Below, piece by piece: positions 62,549 to 64,000 of a stretch of 64,000 nucleotides of DNA (position 1 is its first letter; each line of letters starts with the position of its first letter). The DNA comes from an uncultured Roseicyclus sp. (GTDB taxonomy: Bacteria > Pseudomonadota > Alphaproteobacteria > Rhodobacterales > Rhodobacteraceae), in the NCBI GenBank assembly GCA_947491935.1, contig CANLLF010000004.1:372001-436000 (forward strand), in the 5' to 3' direction. The translations under genes and the position numbers were made by a program. The notes below the pieces were generated by a model. The model worked only from the letters and a program-made list of their open reading frames with translations. It was not told the DNA's origin and made no database searches.

Positions 62549-62601
62549 GGGGTTTCGCTATTGCCGTAGGACAAGCCATCGGTAGACGGGAGAGGCGGCG
62601 G

Positions 62602-63177
62602 ATGCAATCAGGCGACACGAACGTGCCAGGCGTGATCCTTGCCGGCGGGGCGGGGCGGCGCATCGGTGGGGCCAAGGCCCATGTGCCGTTGGCGGGCCGC
62701 CCGCTCTGGTCCTACGTCGCCGGGCGGATCTCGCCGCAGGTCAGCGCCCTGGCGGCCAACGGCACGGGCAATTTCGGCTATCTTCCCAGCGTTGTCGATC
62801 TGCGCGCTGGTATGGGGCCGCTTGCGGGGATTGTCGCCGCGATGGAATGGGCCGCCAGCCTCAGGGCCAGCCGCGTGCTGACTGTTGCCGTGGATACGCC
62901 CTTCCTGCCCGATGATCTGGTCAAGCGCCTGTTGTCCGCGGACGGGCCGATTGTGATGGCCCGCACGGCCGATGGGCTGCATGGCACCACGGCCATCTGG
63001 GATGTCGCCCTGGCCAACATGCTGGCCAACGCGCTGGGTGAAGGTGCGCGCAAGGTCACGGATTGGGCAGAAACGATTGGCATCACGCCTGTCGACTTTC
63101 CTGATCAGACACCGCCGCTGTTCTTCAATATCAACACGCCGGAGGATCTGGCCCAGGCCGAGGCATGGCTGGAATGA
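62602..63177 (+). CDS. mobA: Molybdenum cofactor guanylyltransferase MobA
   Basis: The 191-residue protein has the nucleotidyltransferase start VILAGGAGRRIGGAKAHVPLAGRPLW, GMGPLAGIVAAMEWA, VAVDTPFLPDDLV with the metal-binding Asp, and a final FFNINTPEDLAQAEAWL. It attaches GMP to molybdopterin to give the MGD cofactor. Length is normal. ATG 62602 follows AGAGGCGGCGG; longer in-frame extensions overlap the divergent azlC gene. Its stop overlaps the next gene's start (ATGA). Confidence 0.92.
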   Translation: MQSGDTNVPGVILAGGAGRRIGGAKAHVPLAGRPLWSYVAGRISPQVSALAANGTGNFGYLPSVVDLRAGMGPLAGIVAAMEWAASLRASRVLTVAVDTPFLPDDLVKRLLSADGPIVMARTADGLHGTTAIWDVALANMLANALGEGARKVTDWAETIGITPVDFPDQTPPLFFNINTPEDLAQAEAWLE

Positions 63178-64000
63178 CCGGGTTCGACACCATCGTGATG
63201 GTCGACTGGTCGGCACGCTCCGCACCGTCGCCCGCCAAACGGACCAAGGACGCGATTTTCATCGGCATGGCACGGGACGGCTACCTGGCAACAAGCTATC
63301 AGCGTACCCGCCACGCGGCGATGCGGTTCCTGACCGGCCTCCTGGATGGCGAACGCCGCGCCGGGCGCCGCGCGTTGGTCGGGTTTGATTTCCCGTTTGG
63401 ATATCCGCGCGGCTTTGCGCGCGTCGTCGCCGGGTCCGACAACCCGCTGGACCTCTGGGCGCATCTGGCGCGGGTGATCGAGGATGATGACCGTAATCGC
63501 AACAATCGGTGGAACGTGGCAGAGGCCCTGAACGGGTTGCTCCCTGGCATCGGCCCCTTCTGGGGCTGCCCGGCGGCCCGCGCGACGGAGGCGCTGCCCG
63601 CCAGGGGGACGCTCCGCCACGGCCATGGCCTGCCGGAGAAGCGGCGCATAGAACAACAACTTCGCCGCGCGCAGCCGTGTTGGAAGCTGTTCACCACCGG
63701 ATCCGTGGGCTCACAGGTCCTGCTCGGTCTCCCGCATTTGCATGCCCTGCGGCAGCGCTACGGCGCGGACCTGTCGGTGAGCCCCTTCCAGCCGCCCGAT
63801 ACCCCGATTGTGCTGGCGGAGATCTATCCCGGCCTGATCGACGCGCCGATCAAGGCGCGGGTGCGGCCGAACGAGATCCTCGACGCCGCGCAGGTGCGGC
63901 TGGTGGCGCGGGCTTTTTCACGCCTCGACGCCGCGCATCTGAGTGCGATGCTGCAAGAGGGGGATGTGGAGGAGGGGTGGATCCTCGGCTTTGGCCATGA
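63174..64000 (+). CDS. Conserved protein coupled to mobA, cut by the window end
   Basis: An unbroken frame of at least 275 codons starts with ATG overlapping the mobA stop by 4 bases and runs off the window. It begins MTGFDTIVMVDWSARSAPSP and has LVGFDFPFGYPRGFARV, NNRWNVAEALNGLLPGIGPFWG, PCWKLFTTGSVGSQVLLGLPHLHALR, PIVLAEIYPGLI and EEGWILGFGH. I recall such proteins beside mobA in Rhodobacterales annotated as molybdopterin-guanine-dinucleotide synthesis proteins; the VDWSA start and nuclease-like acid pattern suggest an RNase H-like (DUF429-type) fold. Its exact role is unknown. Confidence 0.8.
   Translation, partial: MTGFDTIVMVDWSARSAPSPAKRTKDAIFIGMARDGYLATSYQRTRHAAMRFLTGLLDGERRAGRRALVGFDFPFGYPRGFARVVAGSDNPLDLWAHLARVIEDDDRNRNNRWNVAEALNGLLPGIGPFWGCPAARATEALPARGTLRHGHGLPEKRRIEQQLRRAQPCWKLFTTGSVGSQVLLGLPHLHALRQRYGADLSVSPFQPPDTPIVLAEIYPGLIDAPIKARVRPNEILDAAQVRLVARAFSRLDAAHLSAMLQEGDVEEGWILGFGH

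Noticed and set aside
1-64000. Prophage, transposon, integron, CRISPR or tRNA-linked island
   Set aside because: No transposase, integrase or phage structural genes, no terminal repeats, no regular repeat-spacer arrays and no tRNA-like clover-leaf sequences were found.

Overview
The window looks like a chromosomal segment of an alphaproteobacterium of the order Rhodobacterales (Rhodobacter/Roseobacter relatives). The DNA is GC-rich. Proteins and gene orders match that group: leuS-lptE-holA, pyk with exoD and rpmI-rplT-pheS-pheT, DUF3576, DUF1244, an extended RibA, a single-domain porin, and an OmpR-type regulator followed at once by small-RNA-like 3' sequence. Most of the content is housekeeping. 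I see no prophage, integrase, insertion sequence, CRISPR array, rRNA or tRNA gene.

Layout. 1-5.8 kb: end of a flavoprotein gene, then a minus-strand operon DUF3576 lipoprotein, leuS, lptE, holA and a glutathione transferase. 5.8-8.4 kb: a long non-coding stretch, a porin with a strong terminator, and a YggS-type PLP protein. 8.5-11.6 kb: minus-strand ribA, GFA protein and L,D-transpeptidase; a divergent response regulator whose 3' region carries two related small-RNA-like units. 11.6-20.8 kb: a multi-repeat periplasmic protein, MFS carrier, alpha/beta hydrolase, YrbL-like protein, DUF924, xthA, a CnoX-type thioredoxin, a Lon-substrate-binding-domain protein, a Trm112-like protein and two paralogous membrane proteins. 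21-31.6 kb: ubiquinone-type hydroxylase, amidase, DapC-like aminotransferase, ftsK, then a small redox cassette with a divergent LysR regulator inserted before lolA.

31.6-41.2 kb is rich in cell-envelope genes: lytic transglycosylase, AEC carrier, hspQ, mlaC and mlaA, a divergent type I secretion pair, then RidA, glycerophosphodiesterase, FemAB-like protein and pterin dehydratase. 41.2-47.6 kb: peroxiredoxin, FAD reductase, rsmD, HAD phosphatase, recQ, yaaA, DUF1244. 47.6-56 kb: N-formylglutamate amidohydrolase, pyk, exoD, the translation block rpmI-rplT and pheS-(DUF2513)-pheT, and YtoQ. 56-64 kb: GMC oxidoreductase, YghU-like transferase, mscL, a second RidA, ald with its divergent Lrp regulator, azlCD, mobA and a truncated companion gene.

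The most interesting signals are non-coding. Directly after the OmpR-type regulator are two tandem, clearly related units, each with the motif CTCCCTGTTG followed by a near-identical intrinsic terminator. They look like a duplicated 3'-UTR small RNA, and an 11-base complement lies in the likely leader of ald. Other points are a DUF2513 gene inserted seamlessly between pheS and pheT, perfect inverted repeats in control regions (29814, 35156, 47308), and a secreted protein built from three divergent repeats.
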